Positions 31,610-40,691 of a stretch of 64,000 nt of DNA are shown in pieces. The stretch's first letter is position 1; every line of letters starts with the position of its first letter. The translations under genes and the position numbers were made by a program. The notes beneath the pieces were generated by a model, which was given only the letters and a program-made list of their open reading frames with translations, was not told where the DNA came from and ran no database searches. Source of the stretch: Komagataeibacter diospyri (GTDB taxonomy: Bacteria; Pseudomonadota; Alphaproteobacteria; Acetobacterales; Acetobacteraceae); assembly GCF_006538165.1 (NCBI RefSeq), contig NZ_BDLU01000032.1, positions 1-64,000 of the forward strand. Reading direction: 5' to 3'.

Positions 31610-31851
31610 GGTTGCAGTTGCAGTTGCACTTTCCGTGAAAAAATCCTCGATCAGCCAGAGTGAAGCCGCGCGCCGCGCAGGCGTAAGCCGTGCGGCAATT
31701 CAAAAACATCTAGCGTCTGGCAGGATTGTTTCTGACGGCAAGCGCGTGGACGTCGCGTCGTTCGAGGAATGGCTTGCCGAGCGCACCGACCTGCAACCTG
31801 ACCTGCAACCAGAGGTGCAACCCGGGTTGCAGGTTGCAGATGAGGTTGCAC
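31610..31851. repeat. clustered GTTGCA/TGCAAC sites, candidate packaging site
   Basis: GTTGCA occurs as three direct tandem copies at 31610, 31616 and 31622, just before the small terminase gene. Six more follow within it: TGCAAC at 31793, 31805 and 31817 (12-bp steps) and GTTGCA at 31827, 31834 and 31846. Repeated sites in and before the small terminase gene are typical of cos or pac recognition. Confidence 0.55.
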
Positions 31852-32219
31852 CCATCAATGAGCTGCGGCCGGACCTGATACCGGACGAAGCGTGTCAGCA
31901 GATCGAGAAAGGGCTGGCTCCCTACACGACGCAGGAAGCCAACCGGATTGAGAAAAACTACAAGGCGCTCATGCGCAAGCTGGAATACGACCTGAAAGCT
32001 GGAAAGGTCGTTGAAAGCTCGAAGGTGGTCGAGACCGTCGGCGAGGAATACGCCCGCGTGCGTACCAAGCTGCTCGCCATGGCTGCCGAGAAAGCCCCGT
32101 CCCTGCACCGCTGCAAGACCGTGGCCGAAGTGCAGGACCGCCTGACCACGCTCGTGACACGCGTCCTGGAAGAACTGACTGCGGATGGCGATCCTATCAC
32201 CGGGCAGCAGCCTCTATGA
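31635..32219 (+). CDS. terminase small subunit (Nu1-like)
   Basis: The protein starts at GTG 31635 and has 194 residues. An N-terminal MerR-like winged helix, ISQSEAARRAGVSRAAIQKHLASGRIV, followed by VDVASFEEWLAER, matches lambda Nu1. Residues 52-68 contain a repeated LQPxLQP pattern caused by TGCAACC repeats in the DNA. The C-terminal half is helical, for binding the large subunit. It recognises phage DNA and starts packaging. It overlaps the large subunit gene by 35 bp. Confidence 0.82.
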   Translation: MKKSSISQSEAARRAGVSRAAIQKHLASGRIVSDGKRVDVASFEEWLAERTDLQPDLQPEVQPGLQVADEVAPINELRPDLIPDEACQQIEKGLAPYTTQEANRIEKNYKALMRKLEYDLKAGKVVESSKVVETVGEEYARVRTKLLAMAAEKAPSLHRCKTVAEVQDRLTTLVTRVLEELTADGDPITGQQPL

Positions 32220-34221
32220 GCGGGGGCTGCAGCTATTCCGGGCCGAACTGGCGCGAGTGCGCCGGGAGACACTCAGGCCGCCGCCGCGCCTGACCCTGAG
32301 CCAGTGGGCGGCGAAGTATGCCGTCCTCTCGCGGGAATCCAGCGCGGAGACGGGCCGTTTCGAGGCCTTCGCCTACCAGAACGGCATCATGGATGCCTTC
32401 ACGGATCCGGCTATCGAGCGGATCTACGTCAAGAAATCCGCCCGTGTCGGCTACACCAAGATCCTCGATCACGCGATCGGCTATTACCTGCATCAGGATC
32501 CCTGCCCGATCCTCGTGGTCCAGCCACGGGAATCGGACGCCGAGGACTACAGCAAAAGCGAAATCGCTCCGATGCTGCGGGACACGCCTGTCCTGGCAGC
32601 CCTGACGGGCGATCCCAAATCCCGCACGTCTTCCCAGACGCTGCTCAAGAAAACCCTGCTGAACGGGTCCTCCCTGACCCTGGTCGGTGCCAACAGCCCG
32701 GGCGGCTTCCGACGGATTACAGCCCGCGTCGTCATGTTCGACGAGGTCGATGGCTATCCCGTCAATGGTGCCGGATCTGAAGGTGACCAGATCGCACTGG
32801 GCACCAAACGTACGGAGACATTCTGGAACCGCAAGATCGCGGCTGGCTCTACGCCTACCATCGCGGGCCTGAGCCGGATCGATGACCTTTACGAACTGGG
32901 GGACAAACGTCGCTACCATGTCCCCTGCCCGCATTGCGGCGAGAAACAGGTGCTGGAATGGGGCGGTCCCGACACGCCCCATGGCATCAAGTGGGACAAG
33001 GACAGCAACGGCAACCACCTGCCGGAGACCGCGCATTACGTATGCCGGCACAACGGCTGCATCATTGAGGAAGTCGACAAACCCGGCATGGTCGACGCCG
33101 GGGAATGGATAGCGGAAGCCCCCTTCAAGGGGATCGCATCCTTTCATATCTGGGCCGGTTACTCCCTGTTCCCCAATGCCAGCTGGTCCAAGCTGGTGGC
33201 GGAGTGGCTGGACGTAAAGAACGATCCGCGCAGGCGTCAGACCTTCATCAACCTGGTGCTTGGCGAAGCCTACGAAGATCGCGGAGACGGCGCCCTCAAT
33301 GAAATGACGCTGGTCTCCCGGGTCGAGACGTGGCCCGGGGAAGTCCCGGACGGTGTGGCCATACTGACAGCCGGCGGCGACACCCAGGACGATCGTGTCG
33401 AGCTGGAGATCGTCGGATGGGGCCGCAATGAGGAACGCTGGTCCATTGCCCATATCGTCATTGAGGGCGATCCCGACGGGCCGGAATTATGGGAGAAGGT
33501 GGACGAAGCCCTGAAGCGCGAATGGTTCCGCGCCGATGGCCGACCTTTCACTGTCATGGCGGCCTGTATCGATTCAGGCGGCCATCATACGCAGAAGGTC
33601 TATGAGTTCTGCCGCGCACGCCTAGGCCGCAAGATCTGGGCAATCAGGGGCGAGTCAGCGCGCGGCGGAGCACGGTCGCCAGTCTGGCCCACCAAGCGCC
33701 CCACATCACGCAACAAGGCGTCATTCCGTCCGATCGTCATCGGCGTGAACGCTGCGAAGGACGTGATCCGCAGCCGGTTGCATCTCTCACAGCCCGAGCC
33801 GGGAGAGCCTGCACCGGGTTACATGCATTTCCCTGCAGACCGGGACATCAACTATTTTGCCCAGCTGGTGGCTGAGCGGTCTGTCCGGAAAAACAAGAAT
33901 GGCCAGATCTACCGGGTCTGGGAACAGATCCCGGGCCGCGCAAACGAGGCGCTGGATCTCGCAGTCTACAGCTACGCTGCCCTGTGCGGGCTTATCTATC
34001 GCGGCCTGTCGCTGAACAAGCGCGCCGAGGTGATGGAGGAAGAAAAGGCCAGCGGCCGCATCCCATATGCATCCAGGCCAACACCATCGGCACCTGCCAG
34101 CCCCGCACTGGCACCGGCTGACGAGAAGCCCACGGCAGCGAGACCTGCCCGCAAGGCCAGAGCGCCTGAACCTGCCGAAGGTTCGACCACAGGCAACCGC
34201 CGTTCCCGCTGGAATTATTAA
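32185..34221 (+). CDS. terminase large subunit (lambda gpA family)
   Basis: The 678-residue motor/nuclease packages DNA into proheads. Hallmarks are the gpA-type Walker A KSARVGYTK (residues about 85-93), Walker B RVVMFDEVD, a CPHCGEKQVLEW/CRHNGC zinc-like region and the nuclease domain around AILTAGGDTQDDRVELEIVGWG and ACIDSGGHHTQKVYEF. The C-terminal 50 residues are a Pro/Ala-rich tail. It overlaps the small subunit gene at its start and gpW at its end. Confidence 0.95.
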   Translation: MAILSPGSSLYERGLQLFRAELARVRRETLRPPPRLTLSQWAAKYAVLSRESSAETGRFEAFAYQNGIMDAFTDPAIERIYVKKSARVGYTKILDHAIGYYLHQDPCPILVVQPRESDAEDYSKSEIAPMLRDTPVLAALTGDPKSRTSSQTLLKKTLLNGSSLTLVGANSPGGFRRITARVVMFDEVDGYPVNGAGSEGDQIALGTKRTETFWNRKIAAGSTPTIAGLSRIDDLYELGDKRRYHVPCPHCGEKQVLEWGGPDTPHGIKWDKDSNGNHLPETAHYVCRHNGCIIEEVDKPGMVDAGEWIAEAPFKGIASFHIWAGYSLFPNASWSKLVAEWLDVKNDPRRRQTFINLVLGEAYEDRGDGALNEMTLVSRVETWPGEVPDGVAILTAGGDTQDDRVELEIVGWGRNEERWSIAHIVIEGDPDGPELWEKVDEALKREWFRADGRPFTVMAACIDSGGHHTQKVYEFCRARLGRKIWAIRGESARGGARSPVWPTKRPTSRNKASFRPIVIGVNAAKDVIRSRLHLSQPEPGEPAPGYMHFPADRDINYFAQLVAERSVRKNKNGQIYRVWEQIPGRANEALDLAVYSYAALCGLIYRGLSLNKRAEVMEEEKASGRIPYASRPTPSAPASPALAPADEKPTAARPARKARAPEPAEGSTTGNRRSRWNY

Positions 34222-34493
34222 TGGTGAAATCAGTCTTCCCCGTTCCACGGGGCACATGGGCCGGCATGACCGAAGCCCAGGTTACGGCCGCGCGCAATGC
34301 GGCCCAGCAGGCGCTGCTGTCCCTGCTCAACGGCACGCGCCCCATGTCCGCCGGATACAGCCAGGGCGATGGCGGCCGCAATGTCTCCTTCGCTGGCGCG
34401 TCCGAGGCCCAGCTACGCAACAACCTGCGAGAACTGAACGCCCTGCTGGGTGTCGGCACATCCCGCAGGGCAATGAGGATCCGCTACCGTTGA
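34221..34493 (+). CDS. head-tail joining protein gpW-like
   Basis: This 90-residue protein lies between terminase and portal, the position of lambda gpW. It is helical with MTEAQVTAARNAAQQALLSLLNGTRP and ends with LRELNALLG and a basic tail. gpW plugs the portal after packaging and provides the tail attachment site. It shares one base with terL and three with the portal gene. Confidence 0.8.
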   Translation: MVKSVFPVPRGTWAGMTEAQVTAARNAAQQALLSLLNGTRPMSAGYSQGDGGRNVSFAGASEAQLRNNLRELNALLGVGTSRRAMRIRYR

Positions 34494-36145
34494 AAAAGCC
34501 CGGACTGCTACGTCGCGCCTGGAACAGCCTGAGCGGCACAGGGGCAGGTCAGGGTGCGCGCGCTTCCTTCCCCATGACGCTGCCGGGTAACTGGATGGGC
34601 GGCATCGGTGGCCTGTTCGCCTATGACGGTGCGGACATGATGGGCAACGAGAGTTCCGAATGGAACCCGTGGCTGCGTTCCCCCGATGCCGAGATCAATC
34701 TCGACCGCGACCGCATGGTCGCCCGTGCCCGTGATCTTTACCGGAACGACGGCTGGGCACGCGGCAGCATCAACCGGATCACCGACAACGTGGTCGGTGC
34801 CCAGTTCCGCCTTGTGGCCAAGCCTGACTACCGTGCCCTCGCATGGCGGTATGGCAGCCGTTTCGATGCTGTGTGGCTGCGGGATTTCCGGCAGGCTGCC
34901 GAAGCAGAATGGCGGATGTGGTCCGAACACCCGCAACTGTTCTGTGACGCGGCCCAGAAGCTGACAGTAACCCAGCTTTTCCGGCTGGCCTTCATGCACC
35001 AGATGAAGGATGGCGAGGCCCTTGCCGCCCTGAGATGGTTCCCCGAACGCATCGAACAGGGGGCGGATTACGCCACGTCACTCCAGCTGATCCATCCTGA
35101 CCGCCTGTCCAATCCCTACCAGCAGATGGACACGCACAATCTGCGCGGCGGCGTGGAGATCGACGACAATGGCGCCCATATTGCCTATCATATCCGTCAG
35201 GCGCACCAGTTCGATTATTTCGATGCCGCCGAAAGCATGATCTGGGACCGTCTGCCCCGCTTTACGCCATGGGGCAGGCCGATCGTCGTTCATTCATTTG
35301 ACTTCGACGATGCCGGCCAGCATCGCGGGCTGAGCGTGTTCATTCCCATCCTGAACCGCTTCCGCATGCTTGGCCGCTACGATCAGGCGGAACTGCAGCA
35401 GGCCCTCGTCCAGACCATATTCGCCACCTTTGTTCAAAGTCCATACGACCCTGAAGACGTACGCGGGAGCATGGAAGACGGGGAGCTGACCGAATACCAG
35501 AACCTGCGGCAGACGTGGCACAAGGACAATCCGATCACCATTGGTGGTGTCCGTGTTCCCGTCATGCCCCCGGGCGAGGAAGTCAAGACAGTCGCATCCA
35601 CCCGGCCGAATAGCGGGTTTGATGCATTCCAGAGCACATTCCTGCGCAATTTCGCGGCAGCGATCGGCACATCAGCCGAGCAGCTCAGCATGGATTACAG
35701 CAAGACGAACTATAGTTCCTCGCGTTCTTCCATGCTGGAAATGTGGAAAACCATGCACCGGCGCCGCAACGACTTCTCGGTCAGCTTCGCCAATCCGATC
35801 TATGGCGCGGTGCTGGAAGAAATGTTCGATCAGAACCGCCTGCCACTGCCGCGCAATGCCCCAGACTTCCTCGAGGCGCGCGGTGCCTATTCACGCTGCC
35901 AGTGGATCGGTCCGGGCCGTGGCTGGGTTGATCCCGTTTCCGAACGGCAGGGTGCGGTGCTGGGCCTTGATGCCGGCTTCGGCACGCTGGAACGCGAGTG
36001 CGCGGAGCAGGGTCTCGATTACGAGGAGGTCCTCGATCAGCGCCATACCGAGCGACAGATGATGAGAGAGCGTGGCCTGCCCTTCCCGCAGTGGGCGGTC
36101 GGCGCGCCCGTCAACCAGACCACACAGACACCGGATCCAGAATGA
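34490..36145 (+). CDS. portal protein (lambda gpB family)
   Basis: The start is a TTG at 34490 (LKKPGLLRRAWNSLSG), with GAGGA about ten bases upstream, giving 551 residues, close to lambda gpB. Family landmarks include DRDRMVARARDLYRNDGWARGSINRITDNVVG, the stem region EAEWRMWSEHPQLFCD and FLRNFAAAIGTSAEQLSMDYSKTNYSSSRSSMLE. Twelve copies form the DNA entry vertex. It overlaps gpW upstream and the protease downstream (ATGA). Confidence 0.93.
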   Translation: MKKPGLLRRAWNSLSGTGAGQGARASFPMTLPGNWMGGIGGLFAYDGADMMGNESSEWNPWLRSPDAEINLDRDRMVARARDLYRNDGWARGSINRITDNVVGAQFRLVAKPDYRALAWRYGSRFDAVWLRDFRQAAEAEWRMWSEHPQLFCDAAQKLTVTQLFRLAFMHQMKDGEALAALRWFPERIEQGADYATSLQLIHPDRLSNPYQQMDTHNLRGGVEIDDNGAHIAYHIRQAHQFDYFDAAESMIWDRLPRFTPWGRPIVVHSFDFDDAGQHRGLSVFIPILNRFRMLGRYDQAELQQALVQTIFATFVQSPYDPEDVRGSMEDGELTEYQNLRQTWHKDNPITIGGVRVPVMPPGEEVKTVASTRPNSGFDAFQSTFLRNFAAAIGTSAEQLSMDYSKTNYSSSRSSMLEMWKTMHRRRNDFSVSFANPIYGAVLEEMFDQNRLPLPRNAPDFLEARGAYSRCQWIGPGRGWVDPVSERQGAVLGLDAGFGTLERECAEQGLDYEEVLDQRHTERQMMRERGLPFPQWAVGAPVNQTTQTPDPE

Positions 36146-37005
36146 GCCGCCTTCCCCACCTGGCGCAGCGGATGTTCAATACACCGATTGCGATCCATCC
36201 CCAGAAAGCCGAAATCGTGGTCGCCGCTTTGGCGGACCGTCTCGGCATCGCGCACATGTTCCGCGATGGCAAGGCGGTTGCAATGGGGCCTGGCCTCATT
36301 GCCCTTGATGAGGAAGACCGCGCGCCGGACAAGGCATACGACGTGGTCGGTGGCGTGGCCGTCATCCCCGTGACCGGCACGCTGGTCCAGAAGCTGGGCT
36401 CGCTGCGGCCATTCTCGGGCATGACCGGCTATGACGGGATCCGCCTCAACTTTCTGGACGCCCTCAATGACAAGTCGGTCAAGGCCATCGTGCTGGACAT
36501 CGACAGCCCGGGTGGCGAAGTCGCCGGCTGCTTCGACCTGGTCGACCTGATCTACCAGGCACGCGGCCAGAAGCCGATCCACGCGATCCTTGACGAAAGC
36601 GCCTACAGCGCGGCCTACGCGCTGGCATCTGCCGCCGATCGTATCACTGTCCCCCGCACGGGCGGCACCGGTTCGATCGGCGTCATTCTCATGCATGTCG
36701 ACATGTCACAGTCCCTGTCCAAGGCGGGCGTGGTGGTCACCATGGTTCGATACGGTGCCTACAAGGCCGAAGGCTCGGAATACGAAAGCCTGTCGGAAGG
36801 CGCCCTGGCACGTATCCAGGCCGATATCGACCAGATGGGCACCCTGTTCTGTGACACCGTCGCCCGAAATCGCGGCCTGAAATCATCCGTGGTCCGGGGC
36901 TTCGAAGCCCGGACCTTCATGGGCAGCGCAGGTGTCGATGTCGGGCTTGCCGACAGCGTCTGTGCCCCGGATGCCGCGTTCGCGGACCTCGTCCGCTCTC
37001 TCTGA
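36142..37005 (+). CDS. S49-family prohead protease (lambda gpC-like)
   Basis: The 287-residue protein is a SppA-type serine protease of the capsid maturation kind. DIDSPGGEV forms the oxyanion region, Ser156 in ESAYSAAYALA is the probable nucleophile and Lys208 in RYGAYKAEGS the general base. In lambda the C-terminus of the same gene encodes the scaffold in frame; here scaffold is a separate gene 36 bp downstream. Start ATG 36142 overlaps the portal stop. Confidence 0.9.
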   Translation: MSRLPHLAQRMFNTPIAIHPQKAEIVVAALADRLGIAHMFRDGKAVAMGPGLIALDEEDRAPDKAYDVVGGVAVIPVTGTLVQKLGSLRPFSGMTGYDGIRLNFLDALNDKSVKAIVLDIDSPGGEVAGCFDLVDLIYQARGQKPIHAILDESAYSAAYALASAADRITVPRTGGTGSIGVILMHVDMSQSLSKAGVVVTMVRYGAYKAEGSEYESLSEGALARIQADIDQMGTLFCDTVARNRGLKSSVVRGFEARTFMGSAGVDVGLADSVCAPDAAFADLVRSL

Positions 37006-37041
37006 CCTGCCTTATGGCAGTCTGCTCCAAGGAACTGACTT

Positions 37042-37728
37042 ATGGCGAAATCCCGCCTGAGAAATGCCCTGTCCTTTTCCCATCTCATCGGCGGCGCATC
37101 TGCTGGCCGTGGCGGCCGCCGCGCGGCCGATGATGACGACGATCTTGACGATCAGGAAAACAATGCCCCGCCCGGCGCCGATGAAGGCGATCAGAACGAC
37201 GATGACGGCAATGCCACACCGTCCGGTCGTCGCCGTGCACGCGGGGAAGATGACGACGACAATCCCGGCGATGACAATGACGGGGACAGCCCGTCCGGTC
37301 GTCGTGCGCAGGGCAACCAGAACGACGACGATGGCAATGCAACCCCGTCCGGCCGCCGTCGCGCCCGGGGGGATGATGGTGAAGATGATGAAGACGACGA
37401 AGAAGATCAGGACGATCCGCAGGCCAGCGCCGCCCGCTCCCGCGAGCGCGCCCGCTGTGCTGCGATCTTCGCAACCAAGGCCGCAGCCAGTCGTCCGGAC
37501 CTTGCCGCTCACCTTGCCTTCAATACGTCACTGCCCCGTTCCCAGGCTATCGGTCTTCTGAGGACCGCAGCCGTTGGCTCGACGCGTCGTGGCGGGGCAC
37601 TGGCGGATGCAATGGCCACATTCGGCCAGCAGCGCGTCAGTGCCGATGCGCCAACTCAGTCCAGCCGTTCCCGGATTGATGCCAGCTGGGATGCGGCTGC
37701 CCGCCGCGCCGGCGTCGTTCGCGGCTGA
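37042..37728 (+). CDS. acidic scaffold-like protein
   Basis: The 228-residue protein has an extremely acidic first half with near repeats of NQNDDDGNATPSGRRRARG (residues about 50-68 and 92-110) and a helical C-terminal part, RARCAAIFATKAAASRPDLAAHLAFNTSLPRSQAIGLL, a module often fused to the end of gpC-type proteases. It lies between protease and decoration protein, the place of lambda Nu3. It likely guides capsid assembly and is then degraded. Function inferred. Confidence 0.7.
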   Translation: MAKSRLRNALSFSHLIGGASAGRGGRRAADDDDDLDDQENNAPPGADEGDQNDDDGNATPSGRRRARGEDDDDNPGDDNDGDSPSGRRAQGNQNDDDGNATPSGRRRARGDDGEDDEDDEEDQDDPQASAARSRERARCAAIFATKAAASRPDLAAHLAFNTSLPRSQAIGLLRTAAVGSTRRGGALADAMATFGQQRVSADAPTQSSRSRIDASWDAAARRAGVVRG

Positions 37729-37762
37729 TCTTCTTCCTCTCTGATACGGAAAGGCTACCAGA

Positions 37763-38419
37763 ATGGTCAGTCCTGTTCTGAACGAACATTTTTATACCGG
37801 CGCCTTCCTCGTCCGCGAAGCCAACGGCTATCTCTCGCGTGACAAGGGAGAACTGGTGAACGAAACAACGGCCGACGTCTCTTATGAGGCAGGTCTGGTG
37901 CTGAGTGACGTCACCACCGCCGTCGCCGATTTCGTGGTCGGTGGCAGCAATACCGGCAATGGCACCATTGGTGCGATTACTGTTGCCGACGGCACCACGC
38001 CCACGAACTACGAGATCGTGTTCACCGATGCCACAGACTTCACCGTTTCCGGGCCGGACGGCTCGGAACTGGGCGCAGGCACGGCAGGGACGGCGCTGAC
38101 GGTCGGTGGCCTGACCTTCACCGTCACGGCTGGCACCACGGCTTTCGTGGCCGGTGATTCCTTCACCATCGTCGTGGTGCCCGGTGGTCCCAAGCAGTAC
38201 GTCCCCTACACCGGGGCAGCCGCAGCCGCAGCCATCCTGTTCGACCGCGTCTATGTGGAGGCCGACACGGCCAAGCATGTGGCGGTCGTAACCCGCATGG
38301 CCGAGGTCAACGGGCAGGAACTCTGCTGGGACCCTTCGGTCACGTCCGCCGCCAATGCCTCGACCCTGCAGTCCGAGGCCCTGAACCAGCTGGCGGCACT
38401 GGGGATCGTCGCGCGCTAA
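37763..38419 (+). CDS. head decoration protein (gpD-like) with extra domain
   Basis: The 218-residue protein starts with FYTGAFLVREANGYLSRDKGELV and ends with a segment VEADTAKHVAVVTRMAEVNGQELCWD, both typical of lambda gpD-family proteins. About 90 residues of Thr/Gly-rich beta sequence (VVGGSNTGNGTIGAITVADG to VPGGPKQYV) are inserted between them, making it twice the size of gpD. It stabilises the expanded capsid; the insert may be surface-exposed. Confidence 0.82.
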   Translation: MVSPVLNEHFYTGAFLVREANGYLSRDKGELVNETTADVSYEAGLVLSDVTTAVADFVVGGSNTGNGTIGAITVADGTTPTNYEIVFTDATDFTVSGPDGSELGAGTAGTALTVGGLTFTVTAGTTAFVAGDSFTIVVVPGGPKQYVPYTGAAAAAAILFDRVYVEADTAKHVAVVTRMAEVNGQELCWDPSVTSAANASTLQSEALNQLAALGIVAR

Positions 38420-38472
38420 CGGCGCGGACCGCCTGATCCCCCTCTTTCACTGATTTTCTGGCCCACCTGAAA

Positions 38473-38502
38473 CCCGACTGCCGCAAGGCAGCCGGGTTTT
38501 TT
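38473..38502 (+). terminator. intrinsic terminator in the head operon
   Basis: CCCGACTGCC pairs with GGCAGCCGGG (one internal mismatch) around GCAA and is followed by six T. It lies between the decoration and major capsid genes, so it may tune rather than end late transcription. Confidence 0.8.
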
Positions 38503-38523
38503 GCGTGCGCCCTGGACTGGCAT

Positions 38524-39558
38524 ATGAGTGTTCTTAACGTCTTCCGGCAGGACCCGTTTACGTCCATCTCGCTCACGAGCTACGTGGACCGTGTTCCCTT
38601 CCTGCCCACCGGTATCGGTGACCTCGGTCTGTTCGAGGACCTGCCCATCCGGACCACGGCGCTGGCTGTCGAGCATCGTGACCAGCAGCTGATCGTCATT
38701 CCGACCAGTGAGCGTGGCGCGCCCCTCGTCGAACGTCGGACCGAAAAGCGCAAGATGCGCTACTTCGAAGCACCGCGTCTGGCCCATGGCGACACGGTTT
38801 ACGCCACCGAGCTGCAGAACGTGCGCCAGTTCGGCACGGAATCTGTCCTCATGCAGGTCCAGACCGAAATCGCCCGCCGCCTGTCCGGTCCCACGGGCCT
38901 GACGGCCAACATGGAATATACCTGGGAGCTGCATCGGCTGGCAGCGGTCCAGGGCCTGCTGCTCGATGCCGATGGCTCCCTGCTGTTTGACTGGGCAAAG
39001 GAATTCGGGATCACACGGCCGAAGGAAATCGGGTTCAACCTCGACGCGGCAGATCCCGTCCTTGGCAGCCTGCGCCAGCAGTGCAACAAGATCGTGCGTT
39101 ACATGGCGCGGCAGGCACAGGGCGCGTGGCTTCCTTCCACCCGCGTCATGGCCATGTGCGGCGACGATTTCTGGGATGCGCTGATCGCCCACAAGGACGT
39201 GCTGACCACCTACTTCAACTGGGAAGCCGCGCGTGAACTGCGCAAGGGCACCGCGTTCGAAGCCATGGATTTCGGCGGGATCAGCTGGTTCAACTACCGT
39301 GGTTCGAACGATAACTCCACCATTGCCGTGCCCACGGACAAGGTGAAGTTCTTCCCGCAGGGTGCCCCCGGCGTATTCCAGCGCGCACTGGCCCCGGGTG
39401 AAGCGGTGGAGTGGGTCAATACCCTTGGTCGGCCGATCTACATCATCCCGATCTTCGATCGTGACCGTAACTTCTGGTGGCGGATGGAAGCCTATTCCTA
39501 CCCGCTGCACATCTGCACGCGTCCGGAAATCCTGATGTCCGGTCGCCTGGGCGCCTGA
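38524..39558 (+). CDS. major capsid protein (lambda gpE family)
   Basis: The 344-residue protein matches the gpE type of HK97-fold capsid proteins: YVDRVPFLPTGIGDLGLFEDLPIRTTALAVEH, GAPLVERRTEKRKMRYFEAPRL and a C-terminal YPLHICTRPEILM. It forms the prohead shell. The position after the decoration protein and before the FII-like joining protein is exactly the lambda order. Confidence 0.93.
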   Translation: MSVLNVFRQDPFTSISLTSYVDRVPFLPTGIGDLGLFEDLPIRTTALAVEHRDQQLIVIPTSERGAPLVERRTEKRKMRYFEAPRLAHGDTVYATELQNVRQFGTESVLMQVQTEIARRLSGPTGLTANMEYTWELHRLAAVQGLLLDADGSLLFDWAKEFGITRPKEIGFNLDAADPVLGSLRQQCNKIVRYMARQAQGAWLPSTRVMAMCGDDFWDALIAHKDVLTTYFNWEAARELRKGTAFEAMDFGGISWFNYRGSNDNSTIAVPTDKVKFFPQGAPGVFQRALAPGEAVEWVNTLGRPIYIIPIFDRDRNFWWRMEAYSYPLHICTRPEILMSGRLGA

Positions 39559-39564
39559 TCGGTC

Positions 39565-39927
39565 ATGTCGCTAGACTGGGCCGGGCTGGTTCTCGGCCCC
39601 AATCTCCGGATCTTCGGCGAGGATCCGGAGAAAGACGGTCCCGTAACATGGACGTCCCTCTCCAGCGGCATATCGCAGGATGTCCCGGCCATCTTTGACG
39701 AAGGGTACAAGCCCCTCGCTGTCATCGATGATGCTGACGGGTTGCTTCCCACGAACATTACCACGGGTATCCCGCATCTGGGGGTCTGCCTGGCTGACTT
39801 TCCTGTCGCCCCCCTGCAGGGCGACACGATGGTCGTGCGCGGCAAAACCTACGAAATCCGTGAAGTCCAGCCGGACAGTCACGGTGGTGCCGACATTTTC
39901 CTGAACCTTGTGAGCCTCACAGCATGA
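39565..39927 (+). CDS. head-tail joining protein (FII-like)
   Basis: The 120-residue protein is beta-rich. The ending GDTMVVRGKTYEIREVQPDSHGGADIFLNLV is typical of lambda FII/head-tail joining proteins. It caps the portal complex to form the tail attachment site. It overlaps the next gene by four bases. Confidence 0.72.
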   Translation: MSLDWAGLVLGPNLRIFGEDPEKDGPVTWTSLSSGISQDVPAIFDEGYKPLAVIDDADGLLPTNITTGIPHLGVCLADFPVAPLQGDTMVVRGKTYEIREVQPDSHGGADIFLNLVSLTA

Positions 39928-40448
39928 CCCTCTATCGCGTGCAGCTGAAAAACGCTGCGTTGCAGGCCCTTATCGCGGCGAAGACACTGGCCGGGTCCAA
40001 TGTCATGGTCGACCGCAGCCTGCCTGCCACGCCTGACAAGCTGCCGGCCATCCTGATGACTGCCCCACGTGACAGGGCTGTCAGCACCGGCCGGAACCAG
40101 CCCGGCTTCACACGGGTGACAACCCTCGCCATCCGCGCCCTGCTCTGTGGCGTAACGCCTGCGGAAGTATCCGCCAACCTCGACATCTTTGCCGAACAGA
40201 TCGAGCGGGCGCTCATGCTCGATGTGGATCTGCAGGCGATGGTTACGCAGGTCACCAGTCTCGATACCGAACTGATGATCAACAGCGCCACCCGCGAACA
40301 TACCGGCGAAGTCCGGATGCTGTTCGGTCTGGAATACATCGAATACTACCCCCCTGCGGGCACGCCGCTGACCGAGGTCACCGGACAGATGCAGGCGAAC
40401 GGCAATCCCGATTTCGCCGACATGCAGGTGCCGCTTACCCTCAACTGA
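39924..40448 (+). CDS. tail terminator-like protein
   Basis: The 174-residue protein has the layout of minor tail/terminator proteins: an N-terminal helix RVQLKNAALQALIAAKTLAGSNV, a strand ILMTAPRDRAVSTG, and helix SANLDIFAEQIERALM followed by RMLFGLEYIEYY. These cap the tail tube and set the connection to the head. The family link (gpU-like or Mu gp37-like) is inferred from position and pattern. Confidence 0.6.
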   Translation: MTLYRVQLKNAALQALIAAKTLAGSNVMVDRSLPATPDKLPAILMTAPRDRAVSTGRNQPGFTRVTTLAIRALLCGVTPAEVSANLDIFAEQIERALMLDVDLQAMVTQVTSLDTELMINSATREHTGEVRMLFGLEYIEYYPPAGTPLTEVTGQMQANGNPDFADMQVPLTLN

Positions 40449-40460
40449 GGTTCCCCCGAC

Positions 40461-40691
40461 ATGTTTGTAAAACCCGCCCCGGGCCGCGCCGTGCGCTGGC
40501 CCGGCACGATGCGCTTGCTGAAAGCGCAGGGCGAGAACGTGCCCGAAAGCACCTTCTGGCTCCTGTGCGAGCGCAATGGCGATGTGGTCAAGGCCACGCC
40601 GCCCGCAGCGTCCGCCCCGGCCGTAGCTGCCAGCACGCCGCCCAAGACCTCGACTGACGGCGCTGCCGCGAAAATCGAGGTGCCGGCATGA
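40461..40691 (+). CDS. DUF2635 protein (Mu gp38-like)
   Basis: The 76-residue protein starts MFVKPAPGRAVRWPGTMRLL and contains ENVPESTFWLLCERNGDVV, the signature of DUF2635. In Mu-like phages this gene precedes the sheath, as it does here. Its exact role is unknown. The C-terminal half is an Ala/Pro-rich tail. Overlaps the sheath start by four bases. Confidence 0.85.
   Translation: MFVKPAPGRAVRWPGTMRLLKAQGENVPESTFWLLCERNGDVVKATPPAASAPAVAASTPPKTSTDGAAAKIEVPA

Noticed and set aside
32233..33453. 406-codon frame opposite the terminase
   Set aside because: It is a long antisense shadow of a well-supported gene, caused by high GC at third positions.
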